A stretch of 13,716 nucleotides of DNA from an uncultured Comamonadaceae bacterium. GTDB taxonomy: Bacteria; Pseudomonadota; Gammaproteobacteria; Burkholderiales; Burkholderiaceae. Positions 7,419 to 13,716 of this stretch are shown piece by piece. How positions within the stretch are numbered: the stretch's first letter is position 1; the number at the start of each line of letters is the position of its first letter. The stretch covers positions 1 through 13,716 of the forward strand of contig CAMLQP010000052.1 of NCBI GenBank assembly GCA_946482115.1. Reading direction: 5' to 3'. Under the pieces are notes generated by a model, which saw only the letters and a list, made by a program, of their open reading frames with translations, was not told the DNA's origin and did not search any database. Position numbers and translations under genes: made by a program.

Positions 7419-8204
7419 ATGACCACTTCCACCAGCGAAACCCCCGAACTTCTCGAAACGCAGCGCGGCTCCGTGCTGTGGCTCACCATCCAGCGCGAGG
7501 AGCGCCGCAACGCCATGAGCCCTGCCGTGCTGGCAGGGCTGTCCGAGGCCATCCTCCGCGCCAACCGCACGCGCGAGGCGCAGGCCATCGTGATCACGGG
7601 CGCGGGCACCAAGGCCTTCTGCGCCGGCGCCGACCTGCAGACTGGCCAGTCCTTCCGCTTCGACTACTCGGAGCCGACCCAGACCTTCGCCAACCTGCTG
7701 CGGGTGGCGCGACAGTCGAACGTGCCCCTGATCGCCCGTGTCAACGGCGCCTGCATGGCCGGCGGCATGGGGCTCATGGGCATGTGCGACATGGCGGTGG
7801 CCGCCAGCCACGCCATCTTCGGTCTGCCCGAGGTCAAGGTGGGCGTGTTCCCGGCGCAGGTGCTCAGCGTGCTTGACGGCCTGCTGCCGCGCCGGCTGCT
7901 CACCCAGATGTGCCTGACGGGCGAGCCCATGGCCGCCGAACGCGCGCTGGAGGCCGGGCTGGTCAACGCGGTGCACGACGACGTGGACGTGGCGCTGGAC
8001 GCGCTGCTGGCCCAGATGCTGGACAAGTCGCCGGCGGCCATCCGGCGCGGGCTGTACACGCTCAAGCGCAGCGAGTCGATGTCGTTCGAGGAGTCGATGG
8101 CCTTCACCGAAAGCCAGATCGGCCTGTTCGCCCTGACCGAGGATGCGGCCGAGGGCCAGGCCGCCTTCCGCGAAAAGCGCAAACCCGTCTGGACCGGGAG
8201 GTAA
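7419..8204 (+). CDS. Crotonase-superfamily protein (enoyl-CoA hydratase/isomerase-like)
   Basis: At 261 residues this is the usual length for the family, and it should act on an acyl-CoA in the cytoplasm. It has the oxyanion-hole segment AFCAGADL (66-73) and the core NGACMAGGMGLMGMCD (109-124) followed by FGLPEVKVGVFP (134-145). Aligned with classical enoyl-CoA hydratase, the second catalytic Glu is present (Glu138, in GLPE), but the first is replaced by glycine (Gly118, in GGMGL). Some crotonases with other reactions also lack it, so the reaction may be isomerisation, hydrolysis, lyase chemistry or an atypical hydration. The ATG is 21 bases after the CoA-transferase stop with only a weak AG-rich ribosome site. 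The stop TAA is 3 bases before the next ATG, so coupling with the AtuA-like gene is likely. Confidence 0.9.
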   Translation: MTTSTSETPELLETQRGSVLWLTIQREERRNAMSPAVLAGLSEAILRANRTREAQAIVITGAGTKAFCAGADLQTGQSFRFDYSEPTQTFANLLRVARQSNVPLIARVNGACMAGGMGLMGMCDMAVAASHAIFGLPEVKVGVFPAQVLSVLDGLLPRRLLTQMCLTGEPMAAERALEAGLVNAVHDDVDVALDALLAQMLDKSPAAIRRGLYTLKRSESMSFEESMAFTESQIGLFALTEDAAEGQAAFREKRKPVWTGR

Positions 8205-8207
8205 GGC

Positions 8208-9956
8208 ATGGGCAAGACCGTACGCATCGGCGGCGCCAGCGGCTTCTGGGGCGACAGCGCGGTGGGCGCGCCGCAACTGGTGGGCAGCGGCCAGATCGAC
8301 TACCTGGTGTTCGATTACCTGGCCGAGCTCACCATGTCCATCCTGGCCGGCGCCCGGCTCAAGAAACCCGAACTGGGCTACGCCACCGATTTCGTGACCG
8401 TGGCCATGAAGCAGGTGCTGCGCGATGTGGTGGCGCGCGGCATCCGCGTCGTCAGCAACGCCGGTGGCGTCAACCCGCAGGGCTGTGCCGATGCGCTGGC
8501 CGCACTGGCGACCGAACTGGGCGTGGACGTGAAGATCGCCGTGGTGCTGGGCGACGACGTGATGCCACAGGTGGAGGCGCTGCGCGCCGAGCGGACCGAC
8601 CTGCCCGCGCGCCTGGTCAGCGCCAACGCCTACCTGGGCGCGCTGCCGGTGAAGGCGGCCCTGGACGCGGGCGCTCAGGTGGTCATCACCGGGCGCTGCG
8701 TCGATTCGGCGGTCACGTTGGGCGTGCTGATGCACGAATTCGGCTGGACCAGCGAACAGCACGACCTGCTGGCGGCTGGCGCGCTGGCGGGCCACATCAT
8801 CGAATGCGGCTGCCAGGCCACCGGCGGCCTGCACACCGACTGGGAGCGCGTGCCCGACTGGGCCCACATCGGCTACCCCATCGTCGAGTGCGAGGCGGAC
8901 GGCCGCTTCACCGTGACCAAGCCGGCTGGCACCGGCGGCCTGGTCGAACCCCCGGTGGTGGCCGAGCAGATGCTCTACGAGATCGGCGATCCCACGGCCT
9001 ATCTGCTGCCGGACGTGACCTGTGACTTCAGCCAGGTGCAGATGGCTCAGGCGGGCGAGCACCGGGTGTCGGTGTGGGGAGCCCGCGGTCGCGCGCCCAC
9101 ACCCAGTTACAAGGTCAGCGCCACCTACATGGCCGGCTACCGCTGCTCGGCGCAGCTCACCATCGTCGGCATCGATGCCGTGGCCAAGGCGCGGCGCACG
9201 GGCGAGGCCATCCTGCAGCGCACCGGCGAAATGCTGGCCGCGGCCGGTGCGCCGCCGTATGGCGAAACGTTGATCGAGGTGCTGGGTGCCGAATCGTGCT
9301 ACGGCCCTCATGCGGCGGCCGGTCACACGCGTGAGGCGGTGCTGCGCGTGACGGCAACCCACCGCTCCAAGGAGGCGCTGGAGCTGTTCGCGCGCGAGAT
9401 CGCGCCTGCCGGCACCTCGTGGTCGCCCGGCACCACCGGGGCCAGCGGACGCCCGTCGGTGTCGCCGTCCATCCGCCAGCATGCCTTCCTGCTGGACAAG
9501 GGGCGGCTGTCGCCCCAGGTCGTCGTGGAGGGCGAGGTGGTGACCGTGTCCGTGCCGCCCGGTCAGCCGCTGCAAAGCGGGCCGGCCACACCGTCGGGCG
9601 AGGCAGCAGAGCCGGAGGAGGGCGCCGTCGAGGTGCCGCTGGTGCGCCTGGCCTGGGCGCGCAGCGGCGACAAGGGCGACACCTCCAACATTGGCGTGAT
9701 CGCGCGCAGGCCCGAGCTGCTGCCGCTGCTGCGCGCGCAGCTCACACCCGAGCGGGTGCGTGTGTGGCTGGCCCACCTCGTGCAGGGTGGTGTCACCCGC
9801 CATGAGGTGCCTGGCATTCACGCCTTCAACTTCGTGTGCGAACAGGCGCTGGGCGGCGGGGGCATGGCCTCGCTGCGCAACGACCCGCTGGGCAAGGGCA
9901 TGGCCCAGATTCTCTTGTCCATGCCTGTGCGCGTGCCCCCATCCCTCATCCCGTAA
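8208..9956 (+). CDS. AtuA-like acyclic terpene utilisation family protein (DUF1446 plus C-terminal ferredoxin-fold domain)
   Basis: This 582-residue protein belongs to the AtuA/DUF1446 family, named for a Pseudomonas gene needed for growth on acyclic terpenes. Its biochemical reaction is, to my knowledge, not established. The main domain covers about 4-450 and contains RIGGASGFWGDS (6-17), SNAGGVNP (83-90), VVITGRCVDSAVTLG (158-172) and ATGGLHTDWE (204-213). A Pro/Glu-rich linker (about 451-474) leads to a small C-terminal domain (about 475-577) with the signature SGDKGDTSNIGVIAR (486-500). The start has a strong ribosome site, GGGAGG at 8196-8201, overlapping the end of the upstream gene. 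No signal peptide is seen, so it is cytoplasmic. The position next to CoA-transferase and crotonase genes suggests work on acyl-CoA intermediates, but the genes for geranyl-CoA carboxylase and the other Atu enzymes are absent here. Confidence 0.9.
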   Translation: MGKTVRIGGASGFWGDSAVGAPQLVGSGQIDYLVFDYLAELTMSILAGARLKKPELGYATDFVTVAMKQVLRDVVARGIRVVSNAGGVNPQGCADALAALATELGVDVKIAVVLGDDVMPQVEALRAERTDLPARLVSANAYLGALPVKAALDAGAQVVITGRCVDSAVTLGVLMHEFGWTSEQHDLLAAGALAGHIIECGCQATGGLHTDWERVPDWAHIGYPIVECEADGRFTVTKPAGTGGLVEPPVVAEQMLYEIGDPTAYLLPDVTCDFSQVQMAQAGEHRVSVWGARGRAPTPSYKVSATYMAGYRCSAQLTIVGIDAVAKARRTGEAILQRTGEMLAAAGAPPYGETLIEVLGAESCYGPHAAAGHTREAVLRVTATHRSKEALELFAREIAPAGTSWSPGTTGASGRPSVSPSIRQHAFLLDKGRLSPQVVVEGEVVTVSVPPGQPLQSGPATPSGEAAEPEEGAVEVPLVRLAWARSGDKGDTSNIGVIARRPELLPLLRAQLTPERVRVWLAHLVQGGVTRHEVPGIHAFNFVCEQALGGGGMASLRNDPLGKGMAQILLSMPVRVPPSLIP

Positions 9957-9972
9957 GACAAAGGAGACAACC

Positions 9973-10944
9973 ATGGACCGTCGACAGACCCTGGCCGTGC
10001 TGGCCGCCACGCTCGTCACCGCCAGCACCTTTCCCGCCCTGGCGCAGGATTTTCCGAGCCGTCCCATCCGCCTGATCGTCGCCTTCGGGCCGGGCAGCGG
10101 CAACGACATCATCGCGCGCGAGGTGGCGCGTCACATGGCAGAGCCCCTGGGGCAGAGCGTGGTGGTCGAAAACCGCCCGGGCGGCGGCGGCTCGGTCGGT
10201 ACCGACGCGGTCGCCAAGGCCGCGCCCGACGGCTACACCATAGGCCTGGGAACCAGCTCGCAGCTGGTGATGAACGTGGGCCTGTTCAAGACCCTGCCGT
10301 TCGATGTGGATCGCGACCTGCGCAGCATCGGCCTGGTGGCCCGGACCAACATGGTGCTGGTGGCGCGCAATGGCCTGCCCGGCACGCTGCCCGGCCTGAT
10401 CGCCCACGCCAAGGCCAACCCCGGCAAGGTGACCTTCGGCTCCGGCGGCCCCGGCTCCATCAGCCACATCGTGGGCGAGGCCTTTGCCAAGGCGGCCGGC
10501 ATCTCGCTGCTGCACGTGCCCTACAAGGGCAATGGCCCGGCCCTGACCGATCTGGCGGGCGGCCACGTCGATCTGCTGTTCGATGGCTTCATTTCCGGCG
10601 TTCCGCTGATGCAGCAGGGCAAGGGGCAGCTGATCGCCGTCTCCGGCCAGCAGCGCAGCAGCGTGGCGCCGCAGGTGCCCACCTTCGCCGAGGCCGGTCT
10701 GACCGACTATCAAGCCTACACCTGGAACTCGCTGTTCGCACCGGCCCAGACGCCGCCGCCGGTGATCGCCCGGCTGAACGCCGCGCTCAACCACGCGCTG
10801 GCCCAGCCCTCGGTCAAGGAGCGGCTGGCGCAGGGCGCCTCCGAAAGCCTGGGGCCCACCACCCCGGCCGATGCCGACGCCTTCGGCAAGGCCGAGCGCG
10901 GGCGCTGGGTATCGTTCGTGCGCGGCCTCAACATTGAAAACTGA
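9973..10944 (+). CDS. Bug-family tripartite tricarboxylate transporter receptor (periplasmic binding protein)
   Basis: The 323-residue precursor has an N-terminal signal peptide, with probable cleavage after Ala24 (ALA|QD). Arg3-Arg4 before a leucine-rich core also allows Tat export. Family hallmarks are PSRPIRLIVAFGPGSGNDIIAR (28-49), VVVENRPGGGGSVGTD (63-78), PDGYTIG (85-91) and the later VPYKGNGPALTDLAGGHVDLLF. Bug proteins bind carboxylates or related small molecules in the periplasm. The ATG at 9973 is chosen because AAGGAGA (9961-9967) sits just before it and the signal peptide follows; a longer open frame from 9760 would run through the preceding gene. The gap from the AtuA-like gene is 16 bases. 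No TctA/TctB membrane genes occur in the window, so the partner transporter is elsewhere or the protein has a sensing role. It probably recognises the substrate of the pathway encoded upstream. Confidence 0.93.
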   Translation: MDRRQTLAVLAATLVTASTFPALAQDFPSRPIRLIVAFGPGSGNDIIAREVARHMAEPLGQSVVVENRPGGGGSVGTDAVAKAAPDGYTIGLGTSSQLVMNVGLFKTLPFDVDRDLRSIGLVARTNMVLVARNGLPGTLPGLIAHAKANPGKVTFGSGGPGSISHIVGEAFAKAAGISLLHVPYKGNGPALTDLAGGHVDLLFDGFISGVPLMQQGKGQLIAVSGQQRSSVAPQVPTFAEAGLTDYQAYTWNSLFAPAQTPPPVIARLNAALNHALAQPSVKERLAQGASESLGPTTPADADAFGKAERGRWVSFVRGLNIEN

Positions 10945-11036
10945 GATGAAACAGCCCCAACGCCCATCGCTTCGCGTATCGCTGCCCCCCGAGGCGGTGC
11001 CTCAGCGCCCTCGGGCGGCCGGGCGGCACTGAGATG
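10940..11036. repeat. 9-bp direct repeats ACTGAGATG flanking a 79-nt GC-rich hairpin segment
   Basis: ACTGAGATG occurs at 10940-10948 (over the Bug stop codon) and again at 11028-11036 (over the regulator start codon). Between them lie 79 bases with CCCGAGG (10988-10994) pairing with CCTCGGG (11009-11015), extended by GCC/GGC beyond one mismatch. A competing inner hairpin, GAGGC-GGT-GCCTC, lies at 10991-11003. The text around 10968-10994 resembles, from memory, a GC-rich intergenic repeat of Comamonadaceae genomes; this was not checked. The layout suits a small inserted element with a 9-bp target duplication. No clear terminal inverted repeats are seen and no T tract makes it a terminator. 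Confidence 0.5.
10946..11032 (+). CDS. Possible 28-codon relay ORF between the Bug and regulator genes
   Basis: An ATG one base after the Bug stop opens a 28-codon frame whose TGA (11030-11032) lies one base before the regulator's ATG. The product would be basic and proline/arginine-rich with no recognisable family. Its stop-G-ATG junctions at both ends are identical because of the 9-bp direct repeat. Its likely value, if any, is to pass terminating ribosomes from the Bug gene to the regulator gene, which has no clear Shine-Dalgarno of its own. It may equally be chance. Confidence 0.25.
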   Translation: MKQPQRPSLRVSLPPEAVPQRPRAAGRH

Positions 11037-11819
11037 CTGCAGCGCGAACAGGACCAGGGCGTGGCGCAGTACGTGCGCCTGGCCAGCGTGTTGCGCCACC
11101 GCATCGCTCACGGCGATCTGGCGCCGGGCCAGCGCCTGCCCACGGTGGCCGAACTCGCGGCCGAGCACGGGGTGGCGCGCATCACCGCGCGCCAGACCTA
11201 TGCCGTGCTGGCACGCGAGGGGCTGGTGAACAGCGCGCGCGGGCGCGGCACCTTCGTGGCCGAGGGCCCGGCCGGCGTTGGGCCCGGACTCAACCCGGCG
11301 CTGCGCGCGGCCATCAACGACCCGGGTGCGGAAGACCTGCGCATCGACATCCTGGCCCAGCGGCGGCGCGAGCCGCTGCCGCCAGGGCTGCGTGGCGCCT
11401 TCCGCGAATACCCGGCCTACGATTTCGTGCGCAAGCGCCACATCCACGGCGGCGAGGCCTTCTGCCTGATCGAGCTCCACGTGGCCAGCGAACTGCGCGA
11501 TCGTTTCCCGCGCGGCGCCGAGCGCCGCCACAAGATCAGCTGGCTGCTCAACCGCCACGCGGGCGAGCGCATGCACGAGGTGCGCCAGACGCTGACCGTG
11601 GCGCCGGCCGACCTGCCGCTATCGCGCGAGCTGGACTGCCCGTTCGCCACGCCCATCGCCCACATGACGCGGCACGTGCTCGACATCGAAGGCCGCGTGG
11701 CGTTCGCCGGGCGCTTCTGGTACCGGGGCGACCGCTTCGCCATGGACAGTCACATCCCGTTTGCGGTCTGGCAGGCCAGCCCGGGCGTGGTGATTCCCGA
11801 TTACCATCCCGCAGATTGA
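11034..11819 (+). CDS. GntR-family transcriptional regulator, HutC/UTRA type
   Basis: This 261-residue DNA-binding protein has a winged helix at about 12-78, with LPTVAELAAEHGVARITARQ (35-54) and the wing ARGRGTFVAE (68-77). A UTRA effector domain follows at about 100-245 and ends in the typical WYRGDRFAMDSH (229-240). HutC-type regulators sense a small ligand, often the pathway substrate or an intermediate, and release their operator. The gene is last in the cluster that starts at 6180 and so probably controls it; the inverted repeat over the -10 box at 6149-6170 is the candidate target. No clear Shine-Dalgarno precedes the ATG, and translation may depend on coupling through the short upstream frame. 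The gene could also have its own promoter in the 89-base gap, but none is evident. Confidence 0.92.
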   Translation: MLQREQDQGVAQYVRLASVLRHRIAHGDLAPGQRLPTVAELAAEHGVARITARQTYAVLAREGLVNSARGRGTFVAEGPAGVGPGLNPALRAAINDPGAEDLRIDILAQRRREPLPPGLRGAFREYPAYDFVRKRHIHGGEAFCLIELHVASELRDRFPRGAERRHKISWLLNRHAGERMHEVRQTLTVAPADLPLSRELDCPFATPIAHMTRHVLDIEGRVAFAGRFWYRGDRFAMDSHIPFAVWQASPGVVIPDYHPAD

Positions 11820-11855
11820 CCCTGCGCCGAGGCGGCGGGGGCACGGGATGGATTC

Positions 11856-12410
11856 ATGAGCAAGGCATTCACCAAGGACACCGACCGCGACGACGAGGAC
11901 GACCTCGGCGCTTCGCCCACGCTGCCTGCGGGCGGCAAGAACTACATCACCCGTGAAGGTTTCCAGCGCCTGCGCGCCGAACTCCTTCACCTGATGGACG
12001 AGGAGCGCCCCAAGGTGGTGGAGGCGGTGCACTGGGCGGCCAAGAACGGTGACCGCTCCGAGAACGGCGACTACCTCTACGGCAAGAAGCGGCTGCGCGA
12101 GATCGACCGCCGCATCCGTTTCCTGACCAAGCGGCTGGAGATCGCCGAGGTGGTGGACCCTTCGGTGCACCACGGCAAGGACCAGGTGTTTTTCGGCGCG
12201 ACCGTGACCTATGCCGACGAAACCGGCAAGGAAACCGTGGTGACCATCATGGGCATCGACGAGGCCGACAGCACGCGCGGTCAGGTCAGCTGGATATCGC
12301 CCATCGCCCAGGCTCTGCTCAAGGCCCGCGAGGGCGACGAGGTGCGCCTGATGACGCCCGCCGGCTGGCAGACCATCGACATCCTGAGCGTCGCCTACCC
12401 CGCGCCCTAG
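11856..12410 (+). CDS. greB: Transcript cleavage/elongation factor GreB
   Basis: The 184-residue protein binds the secondary channel of RNA polymerase and stimulates cleavage of backtracked RNA. The N-terminal coiled coil (about 30-100) carries GDRSENGDYLYGKKRLREID (65-84), with the catalytic acidic pair Asp66 and Glu69 at its tip. The C-terminal FKBP-like domain (about 105-182) includes VFFGATVTYAD (111-121) and ISPIAQALLKAREGDEV (147-163). The sequence is closer to GreB than GreA in the KKRLREIDRR and FFGA segments. It has about 25 extra N-terminal residues compared with E. coli GreB, rich in Asp/Glu (8-16), followed by the LPAGGKNYITREG start of the fold. I recall the same extension in Burkholderiales GreB, which supports the ATG at 11856. 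The gene lies 36 bases after the regulator gene. It converges on spoT and their stop codons share CTAG (12407-12410). Confidence 0.95.
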   Translation: MSKAFTKDTDRDDEDDLGASPTLPAGGKNYITREGFQRLRAELLHLMDEERPKVVEAVHWAAKNGDRSENGDYLYGKKRLREIDRRIRFLTKRLEIAEVVDPSVHHGKDQVFFGATVTYADETGKETVVTIMGIDEADSTRGQVSWISPIAQALLKAREGDEVRLMTPAGWQTIDILSVAYPAP

Positions 12411-13716
12411 CTCTTCGGCCGGACGCGCTGGGCCTTGAGCACCGACGGCGTGCGCTTGAGGCTGCGCAGCACGTCGGCCAGGTGGGTGCGGTCGCGCACC
12501 GCGATCAGGAACCGGAGGTCGGTGGCCGTTTGTGCCGGCTCCATGCCCATGTCCACGTGGGTGATGTCGGCCTCGGCGGCGGCCAGCGCGGCAGCCACGC
12601 GGGCCAGCACGCCCTTGCCGTTCTCGACCGTGACCAGCACCGCCGACTCGAACGGACGTGATGGCTCGTCGGCCCATTCCACCTCCAGGAAGCGCTCGCT
12701 GTCCTTGTCGAGCAGGCGCCGGCCGATGGGGCAGTCGTCGGTGTGCACCACCAGACCCTCGCCGCGGCCCAGGTAGCCCACGATGCGGTCACCCGGGATG
12801 GGACGGCAGCAGGTGGCGTACTGCACCGACACGCCTTCGCTGCCGTCCAGCGTGACCACGCCCTGGCTGACGGATTCCTCCTGACCCAGCGCGTAGCGCT
12901 CCTTGCTGATCATCAGCAGGTCGGGCTTCTGGCCCACCTCGGCCAGCAGCACGGCCAGCTTCTTGCCCACCATGCTGGCGATGCGCCGGCCCATGCCGAT
13001 GTCGGCGAGCAGTTCGTCGCGCGAGCGGTTGCCGGTGAAACGCAGCAGCTTGTCCCAGATCGGCTTGAACACCTCGCTGTCATCCGGTAGCGTGGCAAGG
13101 CCCTCCGCACGCAGCGCCTGCGCCAGCATGCGCTGGCCCAGCGACATGGATTCGCTCTGTGCCACGGTCTTGAGGTAATGGCGTATCTTGCTGCGCGCGC
13201 GGCCGGTCTTGACGAAGCTGAGCCAGCCCGGGTTGGGCTTGGCGTGCGGAGATGTGACGATCTCGATCACGTCGCCGTTGTTGAGCTCGGTGCGCAGCGG
13301 CATCTGCTCGCCGTTGATGCGCGCGGCGATGGCGTGATGGCCGACGTCGCTGTGGATGGCGTAGGCAAAATCCATCACGGTCGCGCTGCGCGGCAGCGAC
13401 AGGATCTTGCTCTTGGGTGTGAAGACGTAGACCGCATCGGGGAAAAGGTCGATCTTGACGTGGTCCCAGAACTCGCCGGCGTCGCGCGTTTCCTGCTGGA
13501 TGTCCAGCAGCGACTGCAGCCATTGGGTGCCCAGGCGCTGGGCCGCCTCGCTGTTGGGCTCGCTGGCCTTGTAGAGCCAGTGTGCAGCCACGCCCGACTC
13601 GGCCACCACGTCCATGGCATGGGTGCGCAGCTGGAACTCGATGCTGGTGCCGAACGGGCCCACCAGCGTGGTGTGCAGCGACTGGTAGCCGTTGACCTTG
13701 GGGATGGCGATGTAGT
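12407..13716 (-). CDS. spoT: Bifunctional (p)ppGpp synthetase/hydrolase SpoT, C-terminal part (5' end beyond the window)
   Basis: The visible 435 codons begin inside the synthetase domain with YIAIPKVNGYQSLHTTLVG (first complete codon at 13714-13712) and RTHAMDVVAESGVAAHW. The regulatory half follows: a TGS domain at about 13441-13255 (AVYVFTPKSKILSLP to NNGDVIEIVTS), a helical region, the conserved paired cysteines TCCRPIPGDRIVGYLG (Cys codons at 12811-12806), and a C-terminal ACT domain at about 12650-12440. VKIDLFPDAVYVFTP and the SMSLGQRML segment resemble SpoT more than RelA. The hydrolase (HD) domain that would prove bifunctionality is outside the window. The gene reads toward greB and ends with TAG on the complement of 12407-12409. 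SpoT sets ppGpp levels in response to starvation, and GreB and ppGpp both act at the secondary channel of RNA polymerase. Confidence 0.93.
   Translation of the reverse strand, partial: YIAIPKVNGYQSLHTTLVGPFGTSIEFQLRTHAMDVVAESGVAAHWLYKASEPNSEAAQRLGTQWLQSLLDIQQETRDAGEFWDHVKIDLFPDAVYVFTPKSKILSLPRSATVMDFAYAIHSDVGHHAIAARINGEQMPLRTELNNGDVIEIVTSPHAKPNPGWLSFVKTGRARSKIRHYLKTVAQSESMSLGQRMLAQALRAEGLATLPDDSEVFKPIWDKLLRFTGNRSRDELLADIGMGRRIASMVGKKLAVLLAEVGQKPDLLMISKERYALGQEESVSQGVVTLDGSEGVSVQYATCCRPIPGDRIVGYLGRGEGLVVHTDDCPIGRRLLDKDSERFLEVEWADEPSRPFESAVLVTVENGKGVLARVAAALAAAEADITHVDMGMEPAQTATDLRFLIAVRDRTHLADVLRSLKRTPSVLKAQRVRPKS

Noticed and set aside
9760..9972. Upstream extension of the Bug receptor frame to an ATG at 9760
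   Set aside because: It would overlap the conserved C-terminal domain of the AtuA-like protein. The ATG at 9973 has a good ribosome site and begins a normal signal peptide.
5907..10112. Very long (1401-codon) open frame on the - strand
   Set aside because: It lies antisense across five features, including a terminator and a promoter, and gives a low-complexity His/Gly/Gln/Arg-rich product. This is the usual shadow of GC-rich + strand genes; the + strand frames have clear families.
10984..11019. GC-rich stem after the Bug gene as an intrinsic terminator
   Set aside because: No T tract follows the stem and the regulator gene continues in the same direction within 20 bases.
1..13716. CRISPR arrays, toxin-antitoxin pairs, insertion sequences, riboswitches
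   Set aside because: No regularly spaced repeats, no transposase motifs, no small paired toxin/antitoxin genes and no recognisable riboswitch core were seen on either strand.

Overview
The window looks like a piece of a GC-rich betaproteobacterial chromosome, most likely Burkholderiales/Comamonadaceae. The grounds are a Bug-type (tripartite tricarboxylate receptor) binding protein, the Burkholderiales-style GreB with an acidic N-terminal extension next to spoT, and a very long multi-PAS/GAF c-di-GMP protein. The family placement is inference from protein character; no database search was possible.

Region 1 (1-95): the 3' end of a tRNA-Asp(GTC) gene with encoded CCA, followed at once by a strong intrinsic terminator. 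Region 2 (96-5985): a leader with a plausible sigma70 promoter overlapped by a palindrome, then one 1871-residue cytoplasmic signalling protein (GAF-4xPAS-GAF-PAS-GAF-GAF-PAS-GGDEF-EAL). Its GGDEF site is degenerate (SADEF) and its EAL site is intact, so it probably degrades c-di-GMP. Region 3 (5986-6179): a degenerate copy of the tRNA-Asp 3' end (24 of 27 aligned columns identical), a second intrinsic terminator, and a promoter whose -10 box lies inside an inverted repeat. The two tRNA-like ends bracket the sensor gene like the ends of an old insertion at a tRNA gene.

Region 4 (6180-11819): five tightly spaced + strand genes that form a probable operon: family III CoA-transferase, crotonase-fold enoyl-CoA hydratase/isomerase-like protein, AtuA-like (DUF1446) protein, periplasmic Bug receptor, and a GntR/HutC regulator. 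Together they suggest capture of an organic acid, activation by CoA transfer, and modification of the acyl-CoA, with local transcriptional control. The substrate is not evident and the set does not match the classical acyclic-terpene pathway. Between the Bug gene and the regulator, the stop-start junction ACTGAGATG occurs twice, 88 nt apart, around a GC-rich hairpin segment. This looks like a small inserted element that preserved a translational relay.

Region 5 (11856-13716): core stress-transcription genes, greB on + and the 3' part of spoT on -, convergent and overlapping by exactly the 4 bases CTAG that hold both stop codons.
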